Origin: DATBJG01 sp963790545
GTDB lineage: Bacteria; Acidobacteriota; Vicinamibacteria; Vicinamibacterales; JAMQPK01
DNA length: 64,000 bases
Assembly (NCBI GenBank): GCA_963790545.1
Contig: CAWBPA010000017.1
Location: 1,054,001 to 1,118,000 of the forward strand
Direction of reading: 5' to 3'
Position 1 is the first letter of the stretch. Every line of letters starts with the position of its first letter. The translations under genes were made by a program, and so were the position numbers. Below, one piece after another: positions 43,505-52,341 of this stretch. The notes beneath the pieces were generated by a model. It did no database searches. It was given only the letters and a program-made list of their open reading frames with translations, and had not been told where the DNA came from.

Positions 43505-44371
43505 ATGGTTTCTCGAGTGCCTGCGACACTTCTCGCGCTGGTGCTGACGGCCAGCATGGTCACCGCTCAGACACCGGTCGCTGCGCCATCGAATCGTTTC
43601 AAGCCGTCGGATGACGTACGCCTGGGTCGCCAAGCGTCGGCAGAGGTCTCCGAACAGCTGCCGCTGCTCGGTGACAATCAGGTACGTTCCACTGTTGCGA
43701 CGATCGGTCGCCGTCTGGTCAACGCCATCCCCGGAGAATTCAGCCATCCGGAGTTCCGGTACACCTTCGAAGTCGTGAACGTTCGGGACATCAATGCATT
43801 TGCGCTGCCGGGCGGCCCGATTTACGTGAATCGGGGCATGCTCGAGGCGGCCGACGACGAAGGTGAGATTGCTGGTGTGCTCGCGCACGAAATCAGTCAC
43901 GTCGCGCTCCGGCACGGCACGGCGCAAGCAACCAAAGCCACGAAGTACCAGATCGGGATGGTGGCAGGCGCCATCATCGGGTCGTTGATTGGGGGTAGAA
44001 CCGGCAGCATCGTTTCCCAAGGCACTCAGTTTGGCCTCGGCACGGCGTTTCTGCGATTCGGCCGCGAGTTCGAGCGACAGGCGGATACGCTGGGGGCACA
44101 AATCATGGCTCGAGCCGGGTACGATCCGCACGACATGGCTGACATGTTCAGAACGTTGGAACGGGAAGGCGGTCGCGGGGGACCCGAATGGCTCAGCGAC
44201 CATCCGAACCCCGGCAACCGCTACGAGGCGATCAGCCGGGAAGCCGACATGCTGCCGGTGAACCGGCCGCGCGGTGACTCGCCAGCGTTCGTCCAGATGG
44301 AGGCGCGACTGGATCGTCTCCCTGAAGCGCCCACGACCGAGCAGGTCGCGCGGGCCCGAGCCAGACGGTAG
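43505..44371 (+). CDS. M48-family secreted zinc metalloprotease
   Basis: 288 residues. The ATG at 43505 has an AAGGGGG Shine-Dalgarno. Signal peptide ATLLALVLTASMVTAQ. HEISHVALRH (about 128-137) is the zinc motif, and FEREFERQADTLGAQIM-type residues (REFERQAD) supply the third ligand. Belongs to the periplasmic BepA/Oma1-like M48 group, which degrades misassembled outer-membrane proteins. The mature enzyme lacks a TPR tail. Confidence 0.85.
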   Translation: MVSRVPATLLALVLTASMVTAQTPVAAPSNRFKPSDDVRLGRQASAEVSEQLPLLGDNQVRSTVATIGRRLVNAIPGEFSHPEFRYTFEVVNVRDINAFALPGGPIYVNRGMLEAADDEGEIAGVLAHEISHVALRHGTAQATKATKYQIGMVAGAIIGSLIGGRTGSIVSQGTQFGLGTAFLRFGREFERQADTLGAQIMARAGYDPHDMADMFRTLEREGGRGGPEWLSDHPNPGNRYEAISREADMLPVNRPRGDSPAFVQMEARLDRLPEAPTTEQVARARARR

Positions 44372-44390
44372 GCGCTTGCGAAGAACCGTC

Positions 44391-44463
44391 TCACCACAGA
44401 GGTCACGGAGGACACGGAGAAATCTCAACCAAACCTACTCCGTGACCTCTGTGACCTCCGTGG
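44391..44463. repeat. GGTCACGGA 9-mer array and its inverted arm
   Basis: CACAGAGGTCACGGAGGACACGGAG followed 20 bp later by CTCCGTGACCTCTGTGACC, the reverse complement in part. It lies between convergent genes and may terminate both. Confidence 0.78.
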
Positions 44464-44486
44464 TCAAGAAGCCTTTCCAATTCGTT

Positions 44487-45428
44487 TCACCATCGTACCT
44501 TACGAGTCCGAACGTCAACATGCACGAACGGACCATGTGTCGTGGTTCGATCGTACACCGAGAGCCCACCTATCAAGTTGCCTTCGGCGGTCTTCGACAG
44601 CCGATCGAGCAGATCGTAAAGAAGCTGGGCGTCCGCTCGATCGATTTTCCTGTCCTGATTCAGGTCGTCCATCATCCCATTACGATCCTTGTCGAGGAAG
44701 ATGTCCGCGGCGCGCCCCCACTGGTGAAGGCTGTACTCGACATTGCCAATCGCACGGTTGTAGAAGGGGGTTCTGAACCCGCTCATGACATGAATGTCGT
44801 CAGCGTCCAGGTTCAACGGCTCGAGCGCCCGTCCAATGATCTCAAGGGCCACGATGAGACCCTCGTTCAGCACGACGTACTTGGGAAAGTCTGAGGCCTG
44901 GTGCGACAGAAACTGTTTCACCCGGAAGTGCGGTGACACACGCGCATCCTCGTTGTCGTCCGTCACCTCGATGAACCCCGCCGGTGGCTGATAAATCGGA
45001 TCCCCGCGAAGCGGTTTGGCGGGATAGTCGCCGATGCGATAGCCATTCAGAAATCCCTGCTTGACCGCCGACGCGCTGACCATGACGAATGCCGTGATCT
45101 CGCCCTGATCCGAGCCCGGAAAGCCGTCGATCTTCAACTGGTACTCGCCCGGCGCGGCGGGCGCCTGCCACGTCCACTGGTTCGGGGCGGCCGTCACGAC
45201 GTGACCCGCTTCGGGCTCGGCCACCATGCGAAAACGGGATGCTGACCCGCGCACTTCCACTGTCACCCGCTCGTTGGGCATCACAAAGATGGCCGTGTCC
45301 CGGTAGGGAAATGTGATGCCGCGCGCGGTCACTGCCACCGACGGTCGATCGTCGGACGCCACGCGCTCGAGAGGAACGAACACGGCCACGATTGCGGCAA
45401 GCATGCCGACCGATGCACGCACAGACAC
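44487..45428 (-). CDS. M15-like D-Ala-D-Ala carboxypeptidase-fold protein with EF-hand-like loop
   Basis: 313 residues. Signal-anchor N-terminus, an Ig-like beta region, then MSGFRTPFYNRAIGNVEYSL and HQWGRAADIF (zinc site SxHxxGxAxD) and HGPFVHVDVR, which define the M15/VanY fold. Between them is DKDRNGMMDDLNQDRKIDRA with two Asp-rich loops like calcium-binding EF hands. Predicted periplasmic peptidoglycan peptidase or binding protein, perhaps calcium-stabilised. Confidence 0.75.
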   Translation of the reverse strand: MSVRASVGMLAAIVAVFVPLERVASDDRPSVAVTARGITFPYRDTAIFVMPNERVTVEVRGSASRFRMVAEPEAGHVVTAAPNQWTWQAPAAPGEYQLKIDGFPGSDQGEITAFVMVSASAVKQGFLNGYRIGDYPAKPLRGDPIYQPPAGFIEVTDDNEDARVSPHFRVKQFLSHQASDFPKYVVLNEGLIVALEIIGRALEPLNLDADDIHVMSGFRTPFYNRAIGNVEYSLHQWGRAADIFLDKDRNGMMDDLNQDRKIDRADAQLLYDLLDRLSKTAEGNLIGGLSVYDRTTTHGPFVHVDVRTRKVRW

Positions 45429-45469
45429 ATGCCTGTCAGGTGCAAAAAGGGTTCCAGCGACTCGCCCTA

Positions 45470-45612
45470 GCAGGTTGCTGAAAAAGCCAGCAACCTGAAG
45501 TCTGAAGTTTGAAGTCTGAAGTCTGAGCTTTGGAATTCGGCCAGAATTCTCAGGCTTCAGACTTTTGACTTCAGACTTCCAACTTCAGGCTGCGTTTTTC
45601 AGCAGCCTGTTA
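45470..45612. repeat. Composite hairpin region with AAGTCTG arrays
   Basis: A hairpin CAGGTTGCTG ... CAGCAACCTG (45471-45497) opens into AAGTCTG x4; after a centre with GGAATTCGGCCAGAATTC the mirrored CAGACTT words end in TTTTTCAGCAGCCTG. The left and right halves are about reverse complements over 60 bp, forming a giant stem between two same-strand genes. Confidence 0.8.
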
Positions 45613-45643
45613 CGCCGCTGCATCCATTGTGGACACCCACGTG

Positions 45644-46060
45644 TCAAACAGAAGGGGTTGGATTTTCAACGAAGTCAACCAGGGCACGGTCCGGCTGGAC
45701 CAGATCGCCTTCGTGGCAATGAACCGCGGCCACGACTCCATCGCGTGGAGCCCGAATGGTCAGTTCCATCTTCATGGCTTCGAGAACAATGACGGCGTCT
45801 CCTCGCCGCACCGTGGAGCCTTTCGACACGAGCACCTTCCTGACCGTAGCGGGCATGGGCGCGGTCAGTGTCGGTTCGGAATGCGTGCGAGGCCGGCTCT
45901 CGAGGCCGCTGCCACGGGGAAGTGTGTTGCGGTAGATCTTGCCGTCGCAGAAAGCCCACCGATCCTCTGGCGGGCCGGCAACGTAGACAAGTGCGAGGCG
46001 GCCCTGGTGCTCCACGCGATAGATGCCGACGCCCATGCGCGTCGCGATCGGCTGTGACAT
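45644..46060 (-). CDS. Biotin carboxyl carrier protein of an acyl-CoA carboxylase
   Basis: 138 residues. The C-terminal biotinyl domain holds EAMKMELTIRAPRDG with the biotin-attached Lys, preceded by ATVRKVLVSKGSTVRRGD. The ATG (46060) overlaps the upstream carboxylase stop by one base (TGATG), indicating coupled translation. It supplies the biotin arm to the carboxylase encoded upstream. Confidence 0.85.
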   Translation of the reverse strand: MSQPIATRMGVGIYRVEHQGRLALVYVAGPPEDRWAFCDGKIYRNTLPRGSGLESRPRTHSEPTLTAPMPATVRKVLVSKGSTVRRGDAVIVLEAMKMELTIRAPRDGVVAAVHCHEGDLVQPDRALVDFVENPTPSV

Positions 46061-47610
46061 CAGCCGCGCCAACCCTTCAGGCTGTTCCAGGGATCGTGGC
46101 GGGCGTGGCCACCACCCGCACCGGCAAGGCGTAGCGCGGACCCGTCCCGCATTCGCTCAAGCTCCGGCGGGTCCGCCGTTGCGGACTGATTCTCGTGAGC
46201 TGAAAGCGCCGCCCGGACAATCTCCGGCAGTTCAGCGGACTCGGGCGTTATGAGTGCGGCTTCTTCCGCATCCAGAAAGCCCGTGTCAATCTGGCCGCTT
46301 TGAAAACGTGGGTGCGAGAGCACGCTCACGAGAAAGGAGATGTTGGTTGGAACGCCCAAAATCGGAAACCGTCGAAGGGCGTCAATCAAGCGTTTCGTGG
46401 CGATATCGCGTGTTTCACCTGCGGCAATGACCTTGGCCAGCAACGGATCGTACTGGACAGGGACGTCGCTTCCCTCTTCCACCCCGGAATCGATGCGAAT
46501 ACCGGGCCCCCGAGGGTCGCGATAGAGCCACAGGCGTCCCGACTGCGGCAGAAACTCGCGTGAGGGATCTTCTGCATAGACACGTGCTTCGATGGCATGT
46601 CCCCGCTGGCCGAGCTCACCGGCGGACCACGGAATTGGCTCTCCTGCGGCAACGAGAATCTGCGCGCGAACCAAATCCACGCCCGTCACCATTTCGGTCA
46701 CCGGATGCTCGACCTGCAACCGAGTATTCATCTCGAGAAAATGGAACGTCGCCTCACCGTCCGCACCGTGTGTGTCGAGGAGAAACTCAATTGTTCCGGC
46801 GTTCCGATAGCCGATCGAGCGGGTCGCCATGACCGAGGTCTCGGTCAATCGGTCGCGAAGTTGCGGCGTGAGCGCAACCGAAGGGCTTTCCTCAATCACT
46901 TTCTGATGCCGACGCTGAATCGAGCACTCGCGCTCGAACAAGTGCGCGACTCGCCCGTGATTGTCTGCCAGCACTTGGACCTCGACGTGACGCGGACGCT
47001 CGAACCACCGCTCGACGTACAACGTGCCATCATCAAAGGCGGCCATCGCCTCGCGCCGCGCCGACTGCAGCGCTTCCAGAAGATCGTCGGGCTGAGTCAC
47101 CCGTCGCATCCCTTTGCCCCCGCCGCCTGCGGACGCCTTAATCAACACAGGGAAGCCCACGCGGTGAGCGCTCTGCACCACGCCAGCGTCAGACTGATCG
47201 TCGGGCGTCTCGCCCGGCACCACGGGCACGCCCGCCGCGAGCATGAGACGACGAGCTTCGATTTTTGAACCCATCCGGGCGATGACCTCCGACGGAGGCC
47301 CAACAAAGACGACACCCGCACTTTCACAGGCGCTGGCAAACCGTGCGTTCTCGGAAAGGAATCCGTACCCCGGGTGCACGGCATCGGCCCCGCTCTCGCG
47401 CACCGCCCGGAGGAGGTTGGGGATCGAAAGATAGCTCTGACTCGCCGGTGCGGGACCAAGTGAGACCGCGCGATCGGCGGCCGTCACATGCGAGGCCCGC
47501 GCGTCGACGTCCGAATAGACCGCCACGCTCTCGACGCCAAGCTCGCGACAGGCCCGGATAATCCGGATGGCAATTTCGCCCCGGTTGGCGATTAACAGTC
47601 GCTGGAACAT
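46060..47610 (-). CDS. Biotin carboxylase subunit of an acyl-CoA carboxylase
   Basis: 516 residues. LIANRGEIAIRIIRACRELG, the ATP-grasp loop KASAGGGGKGMR, VEHPVTEMVTGVDLV and HAIEARVYAED are the standard carboxylase motifs. The extended C-terminus (ending DPWNSLKGWRG) is typical of the alpha subunit of methylcrotonyl- or propionyl-CoA carboxylase, where a BT region links to the biotin domain; here the biotin domain is a separate overlapping gene. No beta (carboxyltransferase) gene is in the window. Amino-acid or fatty-acid breakdown is likely. Confidence 0.85.
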   Translation of the reverse strand: MFQRLLIANRGEIAIRIIRACRELGVESVAVYSDVDARASHVTAADRAVSLGPAPASQSYLSIPNLLRAVRESGADAVHPGYGFLSENARFASACESAGVVFVGPPSEVIARMGSKIEARRLMLAAGVPVVPGETPDDQSDAGVVQSAHRVGFPVLIKASAGGGGKGMRRVTQPDDLLEALQSARREAMAAFDDGTLYVERWFERPRHVEVQVLADNHGRVAHLFERECSIQRRHQKVIEESPSVALTPQLRDRLTETSVMATRSIGYRNAGTIEFLLDTHGADGEATFHFLEMNTRLQVEHPVTEMVTGVDLVRAQILVAAGEPIPWSAGELGQRGHAIEARVYAEDPSREFLPQSGRLWLYRDPRGPGIRIDSGVEEGSDVPVQYDPLLAKVIAAGETRDIATKRLIDALRRFPILGVPTNISFLVSVLSHPRFQSGQIDTGFLDAEEAALITPESAELPEIVRAALSAHENQSATADPPELERMRDGSALRLAGAGGGHARHDPWNSLKGWRG

Positions 47611-47690
47611 GAAAAGAAAGAATACAGGCCTTTGAGGTTCCGTGAAATGTTGGGAATCGTACGCGATCGCTTTGCCACGTAAAGCAGAGA

Positions 47691-48815
47691 ATGCTATTCT
47701 TGTCGGAACGTCTTGGCTCGCCCGGTGAGCCCGGGCGTCCTAACGTCATCGTGCCACCGCTGGAACTGACCCTCGAAATCACGCCGCGCGCGCGGTTGGA
47801 CGTCACCGATGTGCGGGCTCGAGCTGCCGCGCTGCACGGCAACGTGCTCGACAACTACGCGAGCTGTCTCTACTGCTCTCTCCACACGACGGCCGGCTAC
47901 CTGCAACAAAGTCTGGCGGCTCGTCTGAACGCGCGGCCCCAGGGTGTCGAGCCGTACATCGATGTGTTCCGTGCCGTGTTCCCCGAGGGCGCTGGCTACC
48001 GGCACGACAATCTTGATCTGCGCACCGACCTCACACCCGTCCAGCGGCCGATTGAACCGACCAACGGAGATTCACACCTCGCCTTTATCGCGAGCGGGCT
48101 CGATGCCTGCGTGTCGTACACCACGCGCCGGCCGGGTCCTGTCTGCTTCATCGACCTGGACGGGATGCACGCGGGCGTGCCACGTCGCCGTGTGACCAAG
48201 CTCGTCGGATACGACCACGAAGTCCAGGTGGCACGCACGACCCTGCAGGTGCCCGTCTCGTCGCATCCGGTGGACGCGGTCAACCTCAAGGAGCCGCGCC
48301 TGGGACTCTACACTCAACTGGCGGAGTTCATCGATCGACACCGCGTCAGCAAGGGACGCATCCGCCTGAAGCTCGCACCGGGTGAGCAGTACGCCAGCCT
48401 GACCGTGAACGAGTACGAAACGCTGCTCATGCGTCACGACCTGGCGGAAGTGTTGCGGAATCCGCTTCGATTTGCCGCCGAGAAAGCGCGACACGCCTGG
48501 AGCGACCCTCTGACGGTGCCTCAGAAGGCGATCGACTACGCCAAGTACAATCTGGTCAGAGCGCTCAATGAGCTTGTGGACACTCTTGGGCTGCGGGCAT
48601 CACTCATCGAGGGTCTGGTGGCCCGTGCTCTCGCTGTGCCGGCGGCGCGGTTCTTCCGGATGAAGCGCTCGGTCAATCTGCTCGTCTCTGACTCGGAGAA
48701 ACCCGGGCAGGGCAGCGTGGTCGAGGGGATTTACCAGACGCCAATCATGGTGCAGTGGCGTCGGGCCAAGCGGGGCGTGCGCACGGTTGATGTCACGCTT
48801 TCGCAGTTCATGTAG
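47691..48815 (+). CDS. YjbQ/UPF0047-domain protein with long C-terminal extension
   Basis: 374 residues. SLHTTAGYL, YRHDNLDLRTD, NGDSHLAFIASGLDACVSY and PGPVCFIDLDGMH are the conserved strands and metal-binding positions of the YjbQ (secondary thiamine-phosphate synthase) family, usually about 140 residues. Here about 200 extra residues of unknown function follow (rich in Arg, ending VQWRRAKRGVRTVDVTLSQFM). The start at 47691 is not well supported; a GTG at 47751 is an alternative. Confidence 0.68.
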   Translation: MLFLSERLGSPGEPGRPNVIVPPLELTLEITPRARLDVTDVRARAAALHGNVLDNYASCLYCSLHTTAGYLQQSLAARLNARPQGVEPYIDVFRAVFPEGAGYRHDNLDLRTDLTPVQRPIEPTNGDSHLAFIASGLDACVSYTTRRPGPVCFIDLDGMHAGVPRRRVTKLVGYDHEVQVARTTLQVPVSSHPVDAVNLKEPRLGLYTQLAEFIDRHRVSKGRIRLKLAPGEQYASLTVNEYETLLMRHDLAEVLRNPLRFAAEKARHAWSDPLTVPQKAIDYAKYNLVRALNELVDTLGLRASLIEGLVARALAVPAARFFRMKRSVNLLVSDSEKPGQGSVVEGIYQTPIMVQWRRAKRGVRTVDVTLSQFM

Positions 48816-48819
48816 CATC

Positions 48820-48843
48820 GACGTCCGGCTAAAGCCGGACGTC
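48820..48843. repeat. REP-like palindrome (R7)
   Basis: GACGTCCGGCT-AA-AGCCGGACGTC, perfect, between the convergent YjbQ-like and anti-sigma genes. Same core as R5 and R6. Confidence 0.8.
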
Positions 48844-48844
48844 T

Positions 48845-49379
48845 TCAGTCATCCGCAAGAATCCAATACAACGCCAGCGATGCCAGAAGCAGGCACGCGC
48901 CCACCCCCCACACCCACACGGTTGATTCCAAGCACCATCATCGAGACGCTGGCCAGACCGTTTGCGGCCGAACGCGTCGGTGCGCTGAAATCGAACAACC
49001 GGCTCACCCCATTCCACAATACATTCAGGTCCAGGCCCCGCGGCCAGAAGATCCGCGATGCAGCGCTCATCACGGCCACCGCCACGGCAATCACCGAAAC
49101 GGTCGTAATCCCATTCAACCAGGCAATTGGTTGGGTGACCGACTGCGCTGCCTCCGCCCGCGTGCGCACGTGAGCGCGCCACCAGACGACGCTTGCTGGT
49201 GGAATGACCGCCTGACGGCACGCGTCTGCCTGCTCCTGCCGCAACGAGCCCATGACGGCCACGAGGTCCCTGCAAATCCCACACGACTTTACGTGGTCGT
49301 GCAGGTTGTCGTCGGAGCGACCGGGCCACAGACCAGCCGTCATCGCCTCGGCTATTTCGCTTTCACGAGGACATTCCAT
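48845..49379 (-). CDS. Anti-sigma factor with zinc-binding N-terminus, frameshifted
   Basis: About 177 residues after repair. HDHVKSCGICRDL holds a HxxxCxxC zinc motif of ZAS-type anti-sigma factors. ITTVSVIAVAVAVMSA is a transmembrane helix. The last helix (VGACLLLASLALYWILADD) is in another frame, joined if one G is removed from the G6 run at 48904-48909; as sequenced the tail is non-hydrophobic. It starts 6 bp after the sigma-factor stop and probably holds the sigma factor at the membrane. Confidence 0.75.
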
Positions 49380-49384
49380 CACGC

Positions 49385-49946
49385 TCACGACGCGTTCCCC
49401 TTCTGGAGCAACGTGGCCAGCCTGCGACGCGCGCGGAACAAGAGAAGCTTGATGCTGGCGACCTTCAGTCCCAGGGTCTCCGCAATTTCCCGGTGCGACG
49501 ATCCGTGCGCGTACGCGAGCCACAGGAGCGAGCGATCCCGTGGCCTGAGCTTGGCCAGGGCTCGCGCCAGATCCGTCCGCGGGTGGCTCCTCCCGATTGC
49601 GTCCACCGATTCTGGCGGGCTGGCAACCTGGTCGTCCCGTAAAACCACCTCTTCGATCCGGCGGCGGCGATGGACATCACGGGCCAGGTTGGTGGCAATG
49701 CGGAACAAGTAGTTCCGGCGATGCGCTTCACTTTCGTACCGAGCCGTTGGCCCGCAGAAACCGATAGTAGGTTTCCTGGAGCAGATCGTCCGCAAGAGAG
49801 ACGTCCCCCGTCATGCGCGAAAGATACGCCCAGAGACTGCGGGCCGTGCGGTCGTACAACGCCTGGAAGGCCTCCTCGGTCATCTGCAGCGTGTCGTCCG
49901 TCTCGCACGCGCGTGCACGCAGTTGGTTGACGTTCGAGATCGTCAT
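49385..49946 (-). CDS. ECF-type RNA polymerase sigma factor, frameshifted
   Basis: About 186 residues after repair. Region 2 reads FQALYDRTARSLWAYLSRMTGDVSLADDLLQETYYRFLRA, split by the frame break, and region 4 reads HREIAETLGLKVASIKLLLFRARRRL. The frames join at GTACC 49736-49740 (one extra base in TCGGTACG), giving NGSYESEAHRRNYLFRIATNLARD. Followed by its anti-sigma gene, this is a classical sigma/anti-sigma pair. The signal is unknown; the upstream membrane gene may sense it. Confidence 0.83.
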
Positions 49947-49977
49947 TGGGGACATATCGTCAATCGTGTTCGCATGG

Positions 49978-50883
49978 TCATACTGGTGGATGTGGGCCTC
50001 CGGCCTCCACAGTTGACGAAGTCGTGACGGGTTCGACCAGACCGAGCCGTCTGGACAGCATATAGGCCACGACCGACGACAGAATAAACCCGACTCCAAG
50101 CGCAGTAGCCACCACGCCCATCACGTAGAGTCCCGTCGCCAGTTCCTCGACCACACGCCGGCTGACAAACTGGAGTCCGAAACCACCCAAAGCCAGGACG
50201 ACCCCCGCCTGCGCCGACCACAGAATCCGGCCAACCGGCGCCGTCAACCCACGAGCGCCCGAATCCACCGGAATCGGGGCCGCTTCGAGAAATCGTCGTC
50301 CGGCCGTCGACTGCATGTACGCGAGCAGATCTTCGTTGGACGACAGCCGATCCATGAGCTTGCCGTGAACGTCCACCTGAATCTTCGAGAGACGAAGCCA
50401 GCGACGGTAATCGATCGACGACCGCACGACCCACGTGAATGCGGTCAGGAACGACACGAACGCAAGCAGTCCGAGCATCCCCGCCATCAGGCCCGACCAC
50501 GCATTGATTGCACGGGCCCGATTGTCGTAGATGCCTTCATCTGAGGAACGCCCGAAGAAGAACCCCGGGTCTCGCGCAATTTCAGGGTGCTGGTCCAAAA
50601 AGGCCGTTAGTTCCGGGTAGGTTTCAAGGTACGTCGGCTGTGTCAGCAGCGTGGGATCGAGCCTCAGAACCTGCGCAACCGACGGCGGATGCTTCTGGAG
50701 GAGCTCTTGGAGCTCTTGTCGCGTCTCGTGTGCGTTCGCGGGAGGAAGGAGTCGAGCCGAATCAGGTTGAGTTTGCGGCACCTGAGGGTTTTGAGCTCGT
50801 TGGGCGATTCCTACGCCTCCGCCGACCCCCACAAACAGGGCGCAGACGACGATGCGGGCGAGGTGGATGTGGATCGGATGCAT
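49978..50883 (-). CDS. Exported membrane protein of unknown function in the sigma operon
   Basis: 301 residues with a signal peptide (VVCALFVGVGGGVGIAQ), a helical periplasmic part containing YPELTAFLDQHPEIARDPGFF, then a TM helix (LLAFVSFLTAFTWVV) and a second TM pair near the C-terminus. No family recognised. Being 32 bp upstream of the sigma gene, it may regulate or be regulated by the sigma/anti-sigma pair. Its start is 43 bp from the divergent DAC-like gene, so both promoters share this gap. Confidence 0.6.
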   Translation of the reverse strand: MHPIHIHLARIVVCALFVGVGGGVGIAQRAQNPQVPQTQPDSARLLPPANAHETRQELQELLQKHPPSVAQVLRLDPTLLTQPTYLETYPELTAFLDQHPEIARDPGFFFGRSSDEGIYDNRARAINAWSGLMAGMLGLLAFVSFLTAFTWVVRSSIDYRRWLRLSKIQVDVHGKLMDRLSSNEDLLAYMQSTAGRRFLEAAPIPVDSGARGLTAPVGRILWSAQAGVVLALGGFGLQFVSRRVVEELATGLYVMGVVATALGVGFILSSVVAYMLSRRLGLVEPVTTSSTVEAGGPHPPV

Positions 50884-50926
50884 TACCCACTAATACGCAA
50901 AGACCGGCCTGCGGTTAACATAACCC

Positions 50927-52066
50927 ATGCCCAGCCCGGCATATCCGGCCGCCCGAGCGGTGGCAACTCGCGTGCACGAGCATTTTGCCCGCCATCTGAA
51001 CGCGGCTCATGACGAGGGACTGCCGTCGGCGACGCCGCTCGTCGATGTGGCCTCGATCGAGACGCTGATCGACGCGGCGTTCTGGGCGAGCCTTCGGCAC
51101 GAGGAAGGCTACGTTTCCAAGATTCCCTCGCGTTTCTCCGGCCCGAAGAAACCGAGCATCCGCTCTGCTTCGAATACCCGCTGCCGCTCGAGCCGAGTCT
51201 GCTGGCACGCATCGCGCCTGCGGTCGAACGCCCGGGTGTCCATCTGGGTGTCCGGCGAGATCGCGATGTCTTGAGCGTCTGGGGAACGGCCCGAAGCATC
51301 CCGAGGTTTTGCTTCGTGCTCGAGGTCGTAGATGCCGGCCTGCTGGTCGTCAAGCACCATCGCGGCGAAGAGCGCAGTAAATTCGTCAATGTCGCGGTCC
51401 TTGAAGGCGATCAGGTGAAGGTCGTCGACGAGAACGCTTCTGGGCTGCCCGACTGCCCCGCTCTCCTGACTTCGATGCTGGGCTTCGAGGCACCCGCCTC
51501 GTGGACCGACTCGAGTCAACGTGCTCGTGCAGATTGCGGTCTCCATGCGAACTCACCAGCGAGGCGGTTCGCTGCTCGTGGTACCCGCAGGAACCGAGCA
51601 GTGGCGGGAATCGATTGTCCACCCCATTTCCTACGCCATTTCGCCTCCATTCTCGGAGCTGGCCGAGCTCATGCGGGAGCCAGTGGATGGGTGGCATCAA
51701 CGCCACTGGCAGGACGCGGTCGCGCGGTCGGTCGACGCCATTGCCGGCCTTACGGCAGTGGACGGGGCGACCGTGATGACCGATCGATACGAGGTGCTGG
51801 CGTTTGGTGCCAAGATCGGGCGTCGAGATGGCGCCCCTCGTGTGGAGCAGGTCATCGTGACGGAACCGGTCGAAGGGAGCGCGGCGGCAGCGGTCAATCC
51901 AGCCCAGCTCGGCGGCACCCGGCATTTGTCGGCGGCCCAGTTCGTTCACGACCAGCGCGACGCAATTGCCCTGGTCGCGTCTCAGGATGGGCGTTTTACC
52001 ATCTTTGCCTGGTCTCCCTGCGAGGACATGGTGCACGCCCACCGGGTCGAGGTTCTGCTTCTGTAG
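50927..52066 (+). CDS. DACNV-type sensor with DisA/diadenylate-cyclase-like C-terminal domain, frameshifted twice
   Basis: 379 residues after repair. The N-terminal half (AFWASLRHEEGYVSKI, then LSVWGTARSIPRFCFVLEVV and GLLVVKHHRGEE) matches the sensor domain I know as DACNV. The C-terminal half (SLLVVPAGTEQWRESIVHPI, DGATVMTDRYEVLAFGAKI, GGTRHLSAAQF) follows the DisA-N fold with DGA kept and RHR reading RHL. Frames join if one T is restored near 51123 (ATTTCCC) and one A is removed at 51514 (TCGAGTC). It may sense or synthesise c-di-AMP-like nucleotides; catalytic competence is doubtful. Confidence 0.65.
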
Positions 52067-52161
52067 ACCTCATGGTGCGTGTAATTAATTGATTCTAAAT
52101 ATGTTATTAGGTGAATCCATCTTGGCCGGTCGAGCGTCTAACCTATGGAGGGAGGATCCTC

Positions 52162-52305
52162 ATGGCGAAGAGATCGACACAAGAGGTGGTCTGCCCCCGG
52201 TGCGGCATGCTCAGCGCCCGGGTGATTGGCCGCTCGGAATCTATTCCTGTCATCTACCTTCAGTGCGAGGACTGCGGACGAACGTCGATTGCGCCGGAGG
52301 GCTAG
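52162..52305 (+). CDS. Small zinc-ribbon protein
   Basis: 47 residues, with a good GGAGGGAGGATCCT Shine-Dalgarno before ATG 52162. VCPRCGMLSA and QCEDCGRTS form a CxxC...CxxC ribbon. Unknown function. It precedes the DUF423 gene by 36 bp. Confidence 0.7.
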   Translation: MAKRSTQEVVCPRCGMLSARVIGRSESIPVIYLQCEDCGRTSIAPEG

Positions 52306-52341
52306 CAGAGTTCTCCAAGGTTCTGTGATAAAAGCCTCCGG

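Noticed and set aside
273..49743. Programmed ribosomal frameshifting at GGTAC sites
   Set aside because: The same motif breaks unrelated genes on both strands and in opposite orientations relative to translation; an mRNA-level signal would keep one orientation and show slippery runs and stimulatory structures.
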